Source: Clostridium saccharoperbutylacetonicum N1-4(HMT) (GTDB lineage: Bacteria > Bacillota > Clostridia > Clostridiales > Clostridiaceae). Taken from it: a DNA stretch of 64,000 nt. The stretch's first letter is position 1, and each line of letters opens with the position of its first letter. The DNA lies in the NCBI RefSeq assembly GCF_000340885.1, contig NC_020291.1, forward strand, positions 3,161,001 to 3,225,000. Reading direction: 5' to 3'. The notes below the pieces were generated by a model. That model saw only the letters and a list, made by a program, of their open reading frames with translations. It was not told the DNA's origin and did no database searches. Position numbers and translations under genes: made by a program. Positions 47,278 to 57,241 of the stretch are shown here, piece after piece.

Positions 47278-48750
47278 ATGAATAAGAAGGGAATTTTTAT
47301 TGTAACACTAGCATTATTGCTATCAAATGCTATGGCTGGCTTAGATGGAACAATTGTAAACACGGCATTACCTGCAATTATAAGTGATTTACATGGAATT
47401 CAATACATGGGATGGATAGTAGCGGTCTTTTTATTGGGAATGGCCGTAGTAACTCCTCTTTGGAGTAAATTAGGAGAAAGGATTGGAAATAGAAAAACTT
47501 ATCAAATAGCCACCTTATTGTTTGCAATTGGTTCAATATTTCAAGCATTATCAAGTGATATTATCTTTTTCCTGATTGCAAGAACTATAATGGGAATAGG
47601 AGCAGGTGGAATGAATACTATTCCATTTATCATTTATGCAGATTTATATACAGACTTAAGAAAGAGGGCAAAGGTTATTGGATATGCTACAGCAAGTTTT
47701 AGTGCAGCTGCTATTATTGGTCCGTTAATTGGTGGGTGGATAGTTGATACTTTCAGTTGGCATTGGGTATTTTATATTAATGTACCAATTGCATTAATCT
47801 CTATAGTGAGTGTTCAGTTTTTCTTTAAAGAGAGTAAAAGAATTTCTAAAGGTGAAAAAATTGATTATTTAGGTGCTGGAATTATGGTAATAAGTTTAGT
47901 TACACTTTTAACAGGAATTCAAATGATAGAGACAGCATCCATCAGTTTTGTTAGTATCATACTTATTGTAGGTCTAATTTTATTAATAATATTATTTAAA
48001 GTTGAAGAAAAGGCAGCTGATCCTATAATTCCTAATAGACTTTTTAAAAATGGTCCATTAGTAGTTGATTTCATGTTGTTTGCTCTTTTATGGGGAGCTT
48101 TTGTTGCTTTTAATATTTACATACCAATGTGGGCACAAGGATTACTAGGAGTAAGTGCTTTGATTGGAGGAGTGACTCAAATTCCAGGTTCTATTACGAA
48201 TTTTGGAGGGTCAGTAATTGGACCAGCTATACAGCCGGCATTAGGAAAATATCGCACTATTGCTTTAGGAACATTAGCTTTTATAATTTCATTTGGCATC
48301 ATGGTATTAGCTGGAATAACAATACCGATGTGGGGGTTATTAATAGCAGGAGCCTTTGAAGGTTTTGGTTTAGGTTTGAGCTTTAACATTTTACAAATAA
48401 GTGTACAGCAGGATGCAGAAAAACGAGATATTCCAATTGCAACATCGTTTGCATACTTATTACGTATTTTAAGTCAAACTTTTATGTCTTCAATATATGG
48501 AGTAATATTAAATAATGCTTTAAATAAAGGTGTTGCTGAAACTCATGGAGAAGTTACTATTGAAATGCTAAATAAATTAAGTGATTCACAAACATCAGGT
48601 GATTTACCAAAAAATTTATTACCACTTATGAAACAGATTATGTATGGTGGATTACATAATATAATGTTAGTTGCACTAGTTTTGTTAATTGTTGCTTTAG
48701 TTTTTAATGTTGGATTACAATTAAAAATACAAAAAAGGAAAGTTGCTTAA
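47278..48750 (+). CDS. DHA2-family (EmrB/QacA type) MFS multidrug efflux pump
   Basis: A 490-residue protein with about 14 TM segments. Motif D1 is LDGTIVNTALPAI at residues 22-34, motif A KLGERIGNRKTYQ, and motif C GPLIGGWIVDTFSWHW. The RBS is AGGAGGAAATTTTAAAAT. It probably exports drugs or lipophilic compounds and is likely under the upstream MerR regulator. A very strong terminator follows at 48912. Confidence 0.92.
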   Translation: MNKKGIFIVTLALLLSNAMAGLDGTIVNTALPAIISDLHGIQYMGWIVAVFLLGMAVVTPLWSKLGERIGNRKTYQIATLLFAIGSIFQALSSDIIFFLIARTIMGIGAGGMNTIPFIIYADLYTDLRKRAKVIGYATASFSAAAIIGPLIGGWIVDTFSWHWVFYINVPIALISIVSVQFFFKESKRISKGEKIDYLGAGIMVISLVTLLTGIQMIETASISFVSIILIVGLILLIILFKVEEKAADPIIPNRLFKNGPLVVDFMLFALLWGAFVAFNIYIPMWAQGLLGVSALIGGVTQIPGSITNFGGSVIGPAIQPALGKYRTIALGTLAFIISFGIMVLAGITIPMWGLLIAGAFEGFGLGLSFNILQISVQQDAEKRDIPIATSFAYLLRILSQTFMSSIYGVILNNALNKGVAETHGEVTIEMLNKLSDSQTSGDLPKNLLPLMKQIMYGGLHNIMLVALVLLIVALVFNVGLQLKIQKRKVA

Positions 48751-48911
48751 ATGTTCTATATTAATATTTGCTTACTTAATTGAGAAAATTTCATAATTAA
48801 GTTACTTACTAATTTTTATCAATATATAGTAGATATAATTTGATTAACTATACTATATATTGAAGATTAATATTATTGATTCAAATTATTATTTAAAATC
48901 CTCAATTAAGT

Positions 48912-48970
48912 AAATAAAAGAACTAGCTACAGATATTTTAGAATAGTATTTGTGCTAGTTCTTTTATTTT
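48912..48970. terminator. Bidirectional terminator in the 48751-49087 gap
   Basis: Arms 48912-48927 and 48954-48969 are a perfect 16-bp inverted repeat ending in TTTTATTTT, with an inner ACAGATA/TATTTGT pairing. It separates convergent genes. A smaller CTTAATT/AATTAAG hairpin lies at about 48775-48800. Nothing coding was seen in the 337-nt gap. Confidence 0.85.
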
Positions 48971-49087
48971 AGGAATTTAATAAAAATATCATAAGTTATT
49001 TATGTAAATATCATTTTAAACAAATGTATGTAGATATTATTTAACATATCACTTATGTCCATTAACATTAAATATAATTAGTAAGTA

Positions 49088-50224
49088 TTATTTAGCAAGT
49101 AATTTATTTGTTACCCAAGTTAAAGCAGCTTTGTTTACATCTTCGCCTTGATATCCATGTGGAGCTTTAGAGTTAGACATAAAAATATTTTCAATACCAG
49201 CTTTAATAAGCGCATCTCTAAGTCTTAAACTTTGTTGAATTGGTACTAAAGTATCATGTCCTCCATGTGCTATGAACATTGGTGGGTCATCTGAAGTTAC
49301 ATTATTTACAGGACTAGCAAGTTCAGCTAACTTAACTTTATCCCAATAAGGAGAATTAGTTTCATTTTTATCTCTGATTTCTCTAAGAACACCTATACCT
49401 TGTCCTTTTTGAGTAAATCCAAGTAGTTTAGATTCGTTTGAATCTGTAGAATCATGTGTTGCTACAGCATCTACATGAGATTGAAGTAATGGATCCATTT
49501 CATTTGACATTGTTAATAAATCGGTTGGACCATAAAAATCAACACAAGCCATTACTTTACTTGAATAATCAAGGTTACCACCCTCATCTCCTTCAAGTTC
49601 TTTTATATCACCAGTAGTAGCAAGCTCAGCAGCTAAATGTGCACCAGCAGAAGTACCGCATACTGCAATTTTATCTGGATCAAGACCATATTCTTTTGCA
49701 TGTGCACGTATATATCTTATAGCACCTTTAACATCATAGATTTGTGCTGGAAAAGCAGCTTCTGAATTTAAACGATAATCTATAGACACAAAAGCAATTC
49801 CGTTATTTAATATACTTTTAAAAATTTTGTATGAAGATGTATTATCACCAGACATTTGGCCAGTAGGTTGACCTGCTTGATTTTGTGCAGGGGCTTTTGG
49901 AGCATTTGAATCTTTAGGTGCATCATCACCTTGATAATCACTCATAGCCCAACCACCACCATGAATGTATACAAGTACAGGAGTTGCTTCAGTTTTAACT
50001 TGTGGTTTAAAGATGTTCATTTTTAAATCTTTTTTATCTCCATTATCATTATTAACAGAAGCAAAAACAACGTCTTTATATGTAGGGGCTATGCTTGTTT
50101 GATCTGTAGATGAAGATGTTGCAGTCGTTGCAGCAGTTGTTTTTTGTGAGCAACCAGATAAAGGTAGTGCAAAAGTTGCTGTTAGTAAAAGTGTAAGTGA
50201 TATAATTTTAATTTTTTTATTCAT
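49088..50224 (-). CDS. Lipoprotein alpha/beta hydrolase (esterase/BD-FAE-like)
   Basis: A 378-residue lipoprotein. The signal peptide ends in the lipobox LPLSGC (Cys about 25), followed by a Ser/Thr-rich linker. The hydrolase domain has HGGGW (oxyanion hole), GTSAGAH (nucleophile Ser), GGHDTLV (acid) and APHGYQ (His), as in hormone-sensitive-lipase-type and bacterial carbohydrate esterases. An insertion rich in Pro, Gln and Asn (NAPKAPAQNQAGQPTGQ) lies after HGGGW. I start at ATG 50224 after AGGAGGAAAAAT. It is 63 nt downstream of a MarR gene on the same strand and likely under its control. Confidence 0.9.
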   Translation of the reverse strand: MNKKIKIISLTLLLTATFALPLSGCSQKTTAATTATSSSTDQTSIAPTYKDVVFASVNNDNGDKKDLKMNIFKPQVKTEATPVLVYIHGGGWAMSDYQGDDAPKDSNAPKAPAQNQAGQPTGQMSGDNTSSYKIFKSILNNGIAFVSIDYRLNSEAAFPAQIYDVKGAIRYIRAHAKEYGLDPDKIAVCGTSAGAHLAAELATTGDIKELEGDEGGNLDYSSKVMACVDFYGPTDLLTMSNEMDPLLQSHVDAVATHDSTDSNESKLLGFTQKGQGIGVLREIRDKNETNSPYWDKVKLAELASPVNNVTSDDPPMFIAHGGHDTLVPIQQSLRLRDALIKAGIENIFMSNSKAPHGYQGEDVNKAALTWVTNKLLAK

Positions 50225-50287
50225 ATTTTTCCTCCTAATATTTGTAAATAGCCATGGTTTTGATACTTTAAACAATATTGTTATAAC

Positions 50288-50740
50288 TTATTTTTCTTCA
50301 GATTGAAATTTGATCAAGTTATCTAAAGTCCTTTTTAGGAAACTTTCATACAAGACTACTTCATCATCAGTAAAGCCATCATAAAATATTTCACCAGCTT
50401 CATCTATAATACTCTTGTTTAAATTTACAAGGAATTCATCTCGATTTACAACTTTAACAATAGTTTTACGTTTATCAGTTTCACATGGAATTAATTTAAT
50501 ATGATCAGCTTTTTCAAGTTTAGAAAGTGTACTTGTTAAAGTTGATTTTTGAAGATGAGTAATTCTTGTAATATCTTTTATAGATATTTGATCTTTTTGC
50601 CAAAGTAAAAACAAGAGTCGTGATTGTGCAGCGGTTAAAGTATCAACATTTGATTCACGATGTTTTTTTGATAAGATCCTATCCAGTGATGCATCTATTG
50701 ATGCGGATAATAAAACAGAAGCTCCTTTTATAATATTCAT
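50288..50740 (-). CDS. MarR-family transcriptional regulator
   Basis: A 150-residue regulator with a winged HTH (LTAAQSRLLFLLWQKDQISI, then THLQKSTLTSTLSKLEKADH, with ETDKRKTIVKV as the wing). I start at ATG 50740 behind GGAGGTAAAA. It precedes the lipoprotein esterase gene on the same strand and is divergent from another hydrolase gene. A perfect palindromic site lies 29 nt upstream of its start, suggesting autoregulation and control of both sides. Confidence 0.92.
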   Translation of the reverse strand: MNIIKGASVLLSASIDASLDRILSKKHRESNVDTLTAAQSRLLFLLWQKDQISIKDITRITHLQKSTLTSTLSKLEKADHIKLIPCETDKRKTIVKVVNRDEFLVNLNKSIIDEAGEIFYDGFTDDEVVLYESFLKRTLDNLIKFQSEEK

Positions 50741-50768
50741 TTTTACCTCCATATTTCAAAAAAATAGT

Positions 50769-50786
50769 TTGAATATTTTGATTCAA
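50769..50786. promoter_or_regulatory. Putative MarR operator
   Basis: TTGAATATTTTGATTCAA is a palindrome with 6-bp arms around 6 nt, placed just upstream of the marR start in the divergent intergenic region. Size and placement fit MarR autoregulatory operators. Confidence 0.55.
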
Positions 50787-51021
50787 GTTTCTAGTTATAT
50801 ACTGAAAAATATAGTTAGTTATAAGTCATATATTTTTTATGTTAATATTTTTAAGTTAGACATTTATTTATAATTTAGTAATTTTGTCATACTATAAAGT
50901 TTTGAGTAAAATATAGATAAATTGATTATAAAGTTAAAAAAATATTTATCTATTGTATAAAGTTAATAATTATTTTAATAATAAAGAGTACTATGGAGTA
51001 GATTTTTTTAGGAGTGATTGT

Positions 51022-51777
51022 ATGACAGAGTATATTAAAGTTAAAAGAGCTGGATTAAATCTAGCAGGAATAATCGAAAAACCAGAACTTAAAGATGGAG
51101 AAAAATGTCCACTAGTTATTATTATGCATGGTTTTACATCGGATTATCAGTGTCCTCTTCTTGTTAAGATATCAGATGAATTACTTAAAAATGGTATTGC
51201 ATCTTTAAGATTTGATTTCAATGGACATGGGGAAAGTGATGGATTATTTGAGGATATGACAGTTATGAGTGAAGTTGAGGATGCTAGGGAAATTTTACGC
51301 TATGCAAAGAAGCTTGATTTTGCAGAAAGTATTAGTATCCTTGGACATTCACAAGGAGGTGTAGTGGCTGGGATGGTTGCAGGGTATTATCTAGATGATA
51401 TTACTTGCCTTGTGCAAATGGCGCCAGCTGCAACTTTAAAGGATGATGCAATAAAAGGAACGCTAATGGGTGTAGAATATAATACTAAGCATATCCCAGA
51501 ATATGTTGAATTTGATAATAAACGCTTAGGAAGTCTATACTTTAGAATAGCACAACATCTTCCAATATATGAAGTATCATCGCAGTATAATGGGCCTGTA
51601 AGTCTTATCCATGGAACAGAAGATGGTGTGGTTAGTTGTAATGCATCTAAAAAATACCACGAAGTATATGCAGATAGTGAATTACATTTGCTTGAAGGAG
51701 AAGATCATAGCTTTTTGCATAATATGGATAAAGCTGTAGCTATTGCAGTAGATTTTATTGGGAAAAAATTAAAATAG
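51022..51777 (+). CDS. Alpha/beta hydrolase, cinnamoyl-esterase-like
   Basis: A 251-residue cytoplasmic hydrolase. IIMHGFTSDYQ holds the oxyanion region and FNGHGESDG follows strand 4. GHSQGGVVAGM is the nucleophile elbow (Ser about 105), HGTEDGVV the acid and GEDHSFL the His. This set is typical of feruloyl/cinnamoyl esterases of gut Firmicutes. I start at ATG 51022, 8 nt after AGGAG; the upstream ATG at 50953 has no RBS. It is divergent from the MarR gene and may be controlled by it. Confidence 0.87.
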   Translation: MTEYIKVKRAGLNLAGIIEKPELKDGEKCPLVIIMHGFTSDYQCPLLVKISDELLKNGIASLRFDFNGHGESDGLFEDMTVMSEVEDAREILRYAKKLDFAESISILGHSQGGVVAGMVAGYYLDDITCLVQMAPAATLKDDAIKGTLMGVEYNTKHIPEYVEFDNKRLGSLYFRIAQHLPIYEVSSQYNGPVSLIHGTEDGVVSCNASKKYHEVYADSELHLLEGEDHSFLHNMDKAVAIAVDFIGKKLK

Positions 51778-51784
51778 TTTTTGT

Positions 51785-51815
51785 ACAGCTTAGTTTACAT
51801 ATCAAACTAAGCTGT
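51785..51815 (+). terminator. Terminator after the cinnamoyl-esterase-like gene
   Basis: ACAGCTTAGTTT (51785-51796) and AAACTAAGCTGT (51804-51815) pair perfectly over 12 bp with a 7-nt loop. The T-run is weak. Confidence 0.75.
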
Positions 51816-51873
51816 AATTAGTTATACTTTATTATATAATATTAAGTAATTTAGTAGAATAGGAGCCATACTT

Positions 51874-54537
51874 ATGAATATAAATGAGTTAATAATATAC
51901 AATAAAACAATTCCTAAAAGAGAAGCAATTTATGTGAATTACCCAAGTAACTTATCACAAGAATTATGCACTTACCTTTCTCAAAAAGGCATTGAAAAGT
52001 TATATTGTCACCAAGCTGAAATGTTTGAAAAAGCAGATGAGGGGAATAATATTGTAATAACTACATCTACAGCTAGTGGAAAGACTCTAAGTTTTTTGCT
52101 GCCAGTTATTCAAGAAATTTTATCAAATCCTCTAGCAAGAGCAATTTTTATATATCCTACAAAAGCACTTGCAAGTGATCAATACCGTGCAATACTGCCA
52201 TACTTAGAATATTTCGGAGCTAATAGAATTTCGGCAGGAGTCTACGATGGAGATACGCCTGTAAATGAACGAAGCAGAATTAGAAAAAATGCAAATATAA
52301 TTTTAACTAATCCAGAAATGATTAATGCTGCATTTTTACCGAATCATAGTAAATTTGGTTTTGAATTTATATTTTCTAACTTAAAATATGTAGTAATTGA
52401 TGAACTGCACACGTATAGAGGAGCCTTTGGATCACATCTTGCTAATGTATTTAGAAGACTTGGAAGAGTATGCAGGTATTATAATTCAGTACCGAAGTAT
52501 TTATGTAGTTCGGCAACAATAGCAAATCCAGTTGAACTTGCAGAAGAAATCTGTGGACAGAAATTTATTGAGGTTCATAAAGATGGCTCTCCAGCTCCAA
52601 AGAAAAATTTCAAGCTTGTCCAACCACCTAAGATTATGGGCAATGATAAAAAATATTATGGACAGTTGCAATCAACTTCAGTTGCTGCTGAGTTAATACC
52701 TGATTTAGTGGAAAATGATAATAGTTTTATTGCCTTTGCTAAATCAAGAAGGAATGTGGAAGTAATCTTAAAGGAAGCAAGAGATAAGCTAGAAACAGAA
52801 GTTTTTTTTGGTGGATCTTTAAAAGATAAAATATCTGGATATAGGGGAGGCTATACTCCACTAGAACGTAAAGAAATTGAAAATAAAATGATTACAGGAG
52901 TTTTAAGAGGACTTGTATCAACAAATGCCTTAGAACTTGGAATAGATATAGGAAAGATTGACACTACAGTTATTGTTGGATATCCAGGAACTAGGGCATC
53001 CTTTTGGCAGCAAAGCGGAAGAGCTGGTAGAAGTGGAATGGAAAGTACAAATTATCTGATTTTTGATAATCTGCCTTTTGATCAATATATAGCAATAAAT
53101 CCTGACTGGCTCTTTGAAGGAGGAAGTGAAAATGCAGTTATTGATAAGAATAACTTATTAATAGAGCTTGCTCATATACGTGCTGCAGCTGCAGAAATAC
53201 CATTGACCTTAGATGATATAGATGTCTTTCCTGATCTTGGAGAGACTATTCCTGTTTTAATTAGAGCAAGTGAATTAGCTAATCAAAGTGGAAAATTTGC
53301 ATGGTGTGGAAACTCATTTCCAGCAGGAGATTTTAGTTTAAGGAATATAGATAAAAAAAGATATAAACTTATCAATAAAGAAAATAATAAAGAAATTACT
53401 GAAATGGATGAAATGCAGGCCTTCCGCGAAGTTCATAATGGCGCAATCTACATGCATGATAGTGTTCAATATCAGGTGGTAAAACTTGATTTAGAAAGTA
53501 GAACTGCTTTTGCAATTCCTTTTAATGGCAATTATTATACTATGCCAGGAGGTATTACAAATATCAGAATAATTCAAGGCAGCAAGGATGTAGATTATGA
53601 GAGAACTAAAGTTACCTTTGGAGATGTAAATGTTGATGATATAGTTTATATGTATAAAAAGCTTCAATTTCATAATCATCAAAATTTAGGTTTTGAGCAG
53701 TTAGATAAACCTTTATCAAAGGATTTTGATACAGAAAGCACCTGGATAAAAATTCCTGAAAATGTTGTCAATGTATATAGAAGACTGCTTCAAGAAAGTC
53801 AAAATGGAATGATTATAAGAAATAATCATTTTGAAGGTGTGTGTTTTGCTATAAAAAATGCAACAATGATGGCTACTATGACAGAGCAAGAGGATATTGG
53901 AGTTACAATGTCTAATAATGCAGTAGAAATACGTGAAAATTATGATAGAGAAGTATACATGTTTGTTTATGATAAATATGTAGGTGGTCTTGGATATGCA
54001 GAAAAAGTATTTGACTTAATTGCAGATATTATTAAAGAAGCAATTAAAATGGTCAGTGGCTGCAAATGTGATAATGGCTGCGCTGCTTGTATTGGGGATT
54101 ATCAGTTAAATAAGGCTATGGTTCTATGGGGATTAAAGAATTTATTAGAAGAAATAGAAGCACCTAAAGATATTAAGTTAATAGAATATGCACCATCAAC
54201 TTTCATTAGAAAGCCATTTAAATTTGTAGAGTTACAAGAAAAATGGAAAGAATTCTGTGAATATATTAAAGAAAATGGAGATAGCTTTGGAAAATTCTTG
54301 AGCACAATTCCAGTGGTTGAAATAGAAAATCGTACTTTAATCCTAGTTTTGAATAATACTTTTTATAAAGAATGGGTAATGGAAGAAAGTAATAAAAAGA
54401 GCATAATAAACATTATTTCCTTTAATACCGATGCTCCAGTAGGAATTGAGTTGCGAGTAAGAATTGAAAAAATAGAAGAAGACAGAAACAATGTGAAAAA
54501 TAAATTACAAAGAAGATATAGAGATCTTGTGGAATAG
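51874..54537 (+). CDS. MrfA/YprA-like DEAD-box helicase with DUF1998 zinc site
   Basis: An 887-residue superfamily 2 helicase. Q/I region CHQAEMFEKADEGNN, motif I TTSTASGKT, Ia YPTKALASDQ, II VIDELHTY, III SSATIAN, and V-VI STNALELGIDIGK and QQSGRAGRSG. The C-terminal DUF1998 region holds a four-Cys cluster CKCDNGCAACIGD. This is the plan of B. subtilis MrfA, which repairs mitomycin-induced DNA damage with the exonuclease MrfB. No mrfB is adjacent; the next gene, 9 nt on, is a UvrD-like helicase. RBS AGGAGCCATACTT. Confidence 0.92.
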   Translation: MNINELIIYNKTIPKREAIYVNYPSNLSQELCTYLSQKGIEKLYCHQAEMFEKADEGNNIVITTSTASGKTLSFLLPVIQEILSNPLARAIFIYPTKALASDQYRAILPYLEYFGANRISAGVYDGDTPVNERSRIRKNANIILTNPEMINAAFLPNHSKFGFEFIFSNLKYVVIDELHTYRGAFGSHLANVFRRLGRVCRYYNSVPKYLCSSATIANPVELAEEICGQKFIEVHKDGSPAPKKNFKLVQPPKIMGNDKKYYGQLQSTSVAAELIPDLVENDNSFIAFAKSRRNVEVILKEARDKLETEVFFGGSLKDKISGYRGGYTPLERKEIENKMITGVLRGLVSTNALELGIDIGKIDTTVIVGYPGTRASFWQQSGRAGRSGMESTNYLIFDNLPFDQYIAINPDWLFEGGSENAVIDKNNLLIELAHIRAAAAEIPLTLDDIDVFPDLGETIPVLIRASELANQSGKFAWCGNSFPAGDFSLRNIDKKRYKLINKENNKEITEMDEMQAFREVHNGAIYMHDSVQYQVVKLDLESRTAFAIPFNGNYYTMPGGITNIRIIQGSKDVDYERTKVTFGDVNVDDIVYMYKKLQFHNHQNLGFEQLDKPLSKDFDTESTWIKIPENVVNVYRRLLQESQNGMIIRNNHFEGVCFAIKNATMMATMTEQEDIGVTMSNNAVEIRENYDREVYMFVYDKYVGGLGYAEKVFDLIADIIKEAIKMVSGCKCDNGCAACIGDYQLNKAMVLWGLKNLLEEIEAPKDIKLIEYAPSTFIRKPFKFVELQEKWKEFCEYIKENGDSFGKFLSTIPVVEIENRTLILVLNNTFYKEWVMEESNKKSIINIISFNTDAPVGIELRVRIEKIEEDRNNVKNKLQRRYRDLVE

Positions 54538-54546
54538 GAGGGCATC

Positions 54547-56793
54547 ATGCATTATGAAAAAGATTTAGAAAGATTAAATGAATACCAAAGAGAAGCAGTC
54601 CTTGATGAAAGTGATGCATGTGTTGTAAATGCTAATGTTGGAAGTGGAAAAACAACAATCTTAATTTCAAAGATTATATACCTTCACTATGCAAAAAATA
54701 TTAGTTACAAAGATATGATAGTGCTAACTTTTACTAATAAAGCAGCAAATGAAATTAGAGAAAGGTTACTGGTTTCTGATAGTACTATAAAGCCTGAAGA
54801 GTTAGAGGGATTTGGAACTTTTCATAGTGTTGCTCTTAATTTGCTTAAAAATAAATTTTCAATTGAAGAAATGGGATATACAAAGGATTTTCTAGTAATA
54901 GAGCCTGAGGAAGAGTTAGATATTGCTCTGCAGATAATACAGGAAGAAAAGCTTAAAATTAAATATAAAAATAGATTAAAAAAGCGATTAGAAAAGGCTA
55001 TGTCTATTGAAGAGGAAGAAGAAAAGACTTCGCCTTATGATGATGATATATTTAAGTTGGCCAACTTGTTAAAAGAAGAAAAGATAAAACAAAACAAGAT
55101 GTCCTTTTTAGATATATTGAAAAATGCCACTACTTTATTAGAAGATAATAAGCTTTCATCAAAGTGGATTATAATAGATGAAGTGCAAGATAGTGATAAA
55201 ATCCAGCTTGATTTTATAGATAAACTAAAAGGTGAAAATACAAAATTATTTGCAGTAGGTGATCCAAATCAAGTTATTTATACTTGGAGAGGGAGCTCCT
55301 TAAATGTGGTTTACACTTTAAAGCATAAATATAATGCAAAAGAGTTATCACTTCCAATAAATTATCGCTCCAACAGTTTTATTTTAAGTGCAGCAAGATA
55401 TTTTCAGCAAAGTGGAAATGAATTAATAGGAGCCAGAGAAGCTGGAAATAAGATAAAAGTGAAAAAGCAATACAATTCCTTTAATGAAGCATGTTATCTT
55501 GCAGATAAAATCAAGGAAATACATAAATCGGGTGTTTCATATAAGGAAATAGCAGTTTTTTATAGATTACAGGAACAATCGCAAGCTTTCGAAGACGTAT
55601 TCTTTAAAAATGATATTCCATATGAAGTATCTTTAAAGAAAACTATACGAGATATTCCAGTCTTAAATTGGGTGATTAAATTATTTAGATTTTGTGTAAA
55701 TAATAATGATTTTACATCAGGAGTTTATGTTCTTAGTGATAAAGAGTATGGTGAAAGAATGACAGAAAAAACTGCTAAGATAATAGTTAAAGAACAGAAT
55801 ACAATAAGGTCAGAGTTACTTTTTAAAATGCATGAATTCATTAATACCTGTTCTGAACCTAAAGATTCAGAACAGCTTTATAATTATTTTGAATTTGATA
55901 AATATATAAAACCAACATCATCTACTTATACTGAAGATAAAGAATCAATTTGCACACTTATAAATATTATTATAGAGTATGTTAAGGAAAAACATATGCC
56001 ATTTATATCTGGTCTTAAAGATTTTATAAATTCTTCTGCATTATATGGCGTGAATATCTTAAAAAAGGATATAAATAATGAAGCAGATTCGGTTAAATTA
56101 ATGACGCTACATGCTTCGAAGGGGTTAGAATTTTCTTATGTGTTTATTACAGGGGTAAATTATGGACTAATTCCACTACAGACTAGAGATTTTGAGGAAG
56201 AAGAGGAAATGAGATTGTTTTTTGTTGGGATTACAAGAGCAAAAGATTATCTAGAACTTTCTTATTATACAAATCCAGATTACAAAAAAGTAGCACCTGG
56301 AGAAAGCAGATATATTCGTATGATTCCAGAAAAGCTTATAGAAAATGATGAAGTTAAAAATGAAAGTGTAAATTTACAAGAACTTAAGAAACAGATTATA
56401 GAGGCAAGAAAAATTATTAAGAATAATGATGCTGAAATTGAAAAAAGCAGAGTGAGTGAAGAAAATAAGGAAGAAATAATAGCTTTAAAAAAACAAAAAG
56501 AAGAAAAACTATTTACTGAAGGCCAGCGAGAAGATAATATACTTATTTCAGAAAATGAAGAGCCATTGATGGATGTTAAAGTAAATAGAGAGGTATATTT
56601 AACAGATAAAGTTAATGAAGAGGAATCTGTGGTTAATGAAATAGTAAGAGATGCGTCATCTAAACAGGTGACTCACAAAAAATATGGAACAGGAAAAGTT
56701 TTAAAAGAAGATGAAATGATGATAGAAGTAGAGTTTGAAAATTATGGAATTAAGGAATTTATAAAAGCTTTTAGTGAATTCGACTTTCTATAG
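54547..56793 (+). CDS. UvrD/Rep-type superfamily 1 helicase
   Basis: A 748-residue 3'-5' helicase. Q motif LNEYQREAV, Walker A ANVGSGKTT, motif II IIDEVQDSDKIQ (DEVQ), III GDPNQVIYTWRG, IV NYRSN, V TLHASKGLEFSYVF and VI FFVGITRAKD are all present. The C-terminus (VTHKKYGTGKVLKEDEMMIEVEF) looks like the Tudor-like RNA-polymerase-binding end of PcrA. It starts behind AGGAGGGCATC 9 nt after the MrfA-like gene, so the two form an operon. Shorter 2A/2B parts and the partner make it distinct from housekeeping PcrA. Confidence 0.92.
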   Translation: MHYEKDLERLNEYQREAVLDESDACVVNANVGSGKTTILISKIIYLHYAKNISYKDMIVLTFTNKAANEIRERLLVSDSTIKPEELEGFGTFHSVALNLLKNKFSIEEMGYTKDFLVIEPEEELDIALQIIQEEKLKIKYKNRLKKRLEKAMSIEEEEEKTSPYDDDIFKLANLLKEEKIKQNKMSFLDILKNATTLLEDNKLSSKWIIIDEVQDSDKIQLDFIDKLKGENTKLFAVGDPNQVIYTWRGSSLNVVYTLKHKYNAKELSLPINYRSNSFILSAARYFQQSGNELIGAREAGNKIKVKKQYNSFNEACYLADKIKEIHKSGVSYKEIAVFYRLQEQSQAFEDVFFKNDIPYEVSLKKTIRDIPVLNWVIKLFRFCVNNNDFTSGVYVLSDKEYGERMTEKTAKIIVKEQNTIRSELLFKMHEFINTCSEPKDSEQLYNYFEFDKYIKPTSSTYTEDKESICTLINIIIEYVKEKHMPFISGLKDFINSSALYGVNILKKDINNEADSVKLMTLHASKGLEFSYVFITGVNYGLIPLQTRDFEEEEEMRLFFVGITRAKDYLELSYYTNPDYKKVAPGESRYIRMIPEKLIENDEVKNESVNLQELKKQIIEARKIIKNNDAEIEKSRVSEENKEEIIALKKQKEEKLFTEGQREDNILISENEEPLMDVKVNREVYLTDKVNEEESVVNEIVRDASSKQVTHKKYGTGKVLKEDEMMIEVEFENYGIKEFIKAFSEFDFL

Positions 56794-56952
56794 ATATTAT
56801 TTAAATATGGGAGACTATTTTGTATATAATTTTATTATGATTATAACTAAGCATTAATCAGTGGATTTCAGCCAAAGTTGATATGTTCTAAATAATTATT
56901 TTTATCAATATAAAAAGATTGTAGAGAAAAATATTGTTTTTTAGACAAAAAG

Positions 56953-56980
56953 AATGACTTACTCGGGGGAATAAGTCATT
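56953..56980 (-). terminator. Hairpin in the 56794-57241 gap, T-run on the minus strand
   Basis: AATGACTTA (56953-56961) pairs with TAAGTCATT (56972-56980). On the plus strand it is followed by A7, but on the minus strand by CTTTTTG, so it looks like a terminator for a minus-strand transcript although no minus gene is seen. It may also end the helicase operon weakly. The rest of the 448-nt gap is AT-rich with no other gene recognised. Confidence 0.5.
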
Positions 56981-57241
56981 AAAAAAATTACAGAATTAAA
57001 AATTAGGGTTAAATTAATTATAAAATACAACAAATATTTTGGCAAAACATTTCATAATTTATATTATTACTAAACTTTACAAAAAAACTCAACAAGCGAT
57101 ATCGTAAAATGTTGAAATTAATAATAAAGTATTAAAATAGAGAAAAAAAAGCAGTAATGAGTAAAATGAAAATAAGTGAGAATTATGATAAAAAATAGTA
57201 AAATTAAGGTGGGTAAAAAATACTATGAGAGGTGTGATTTT

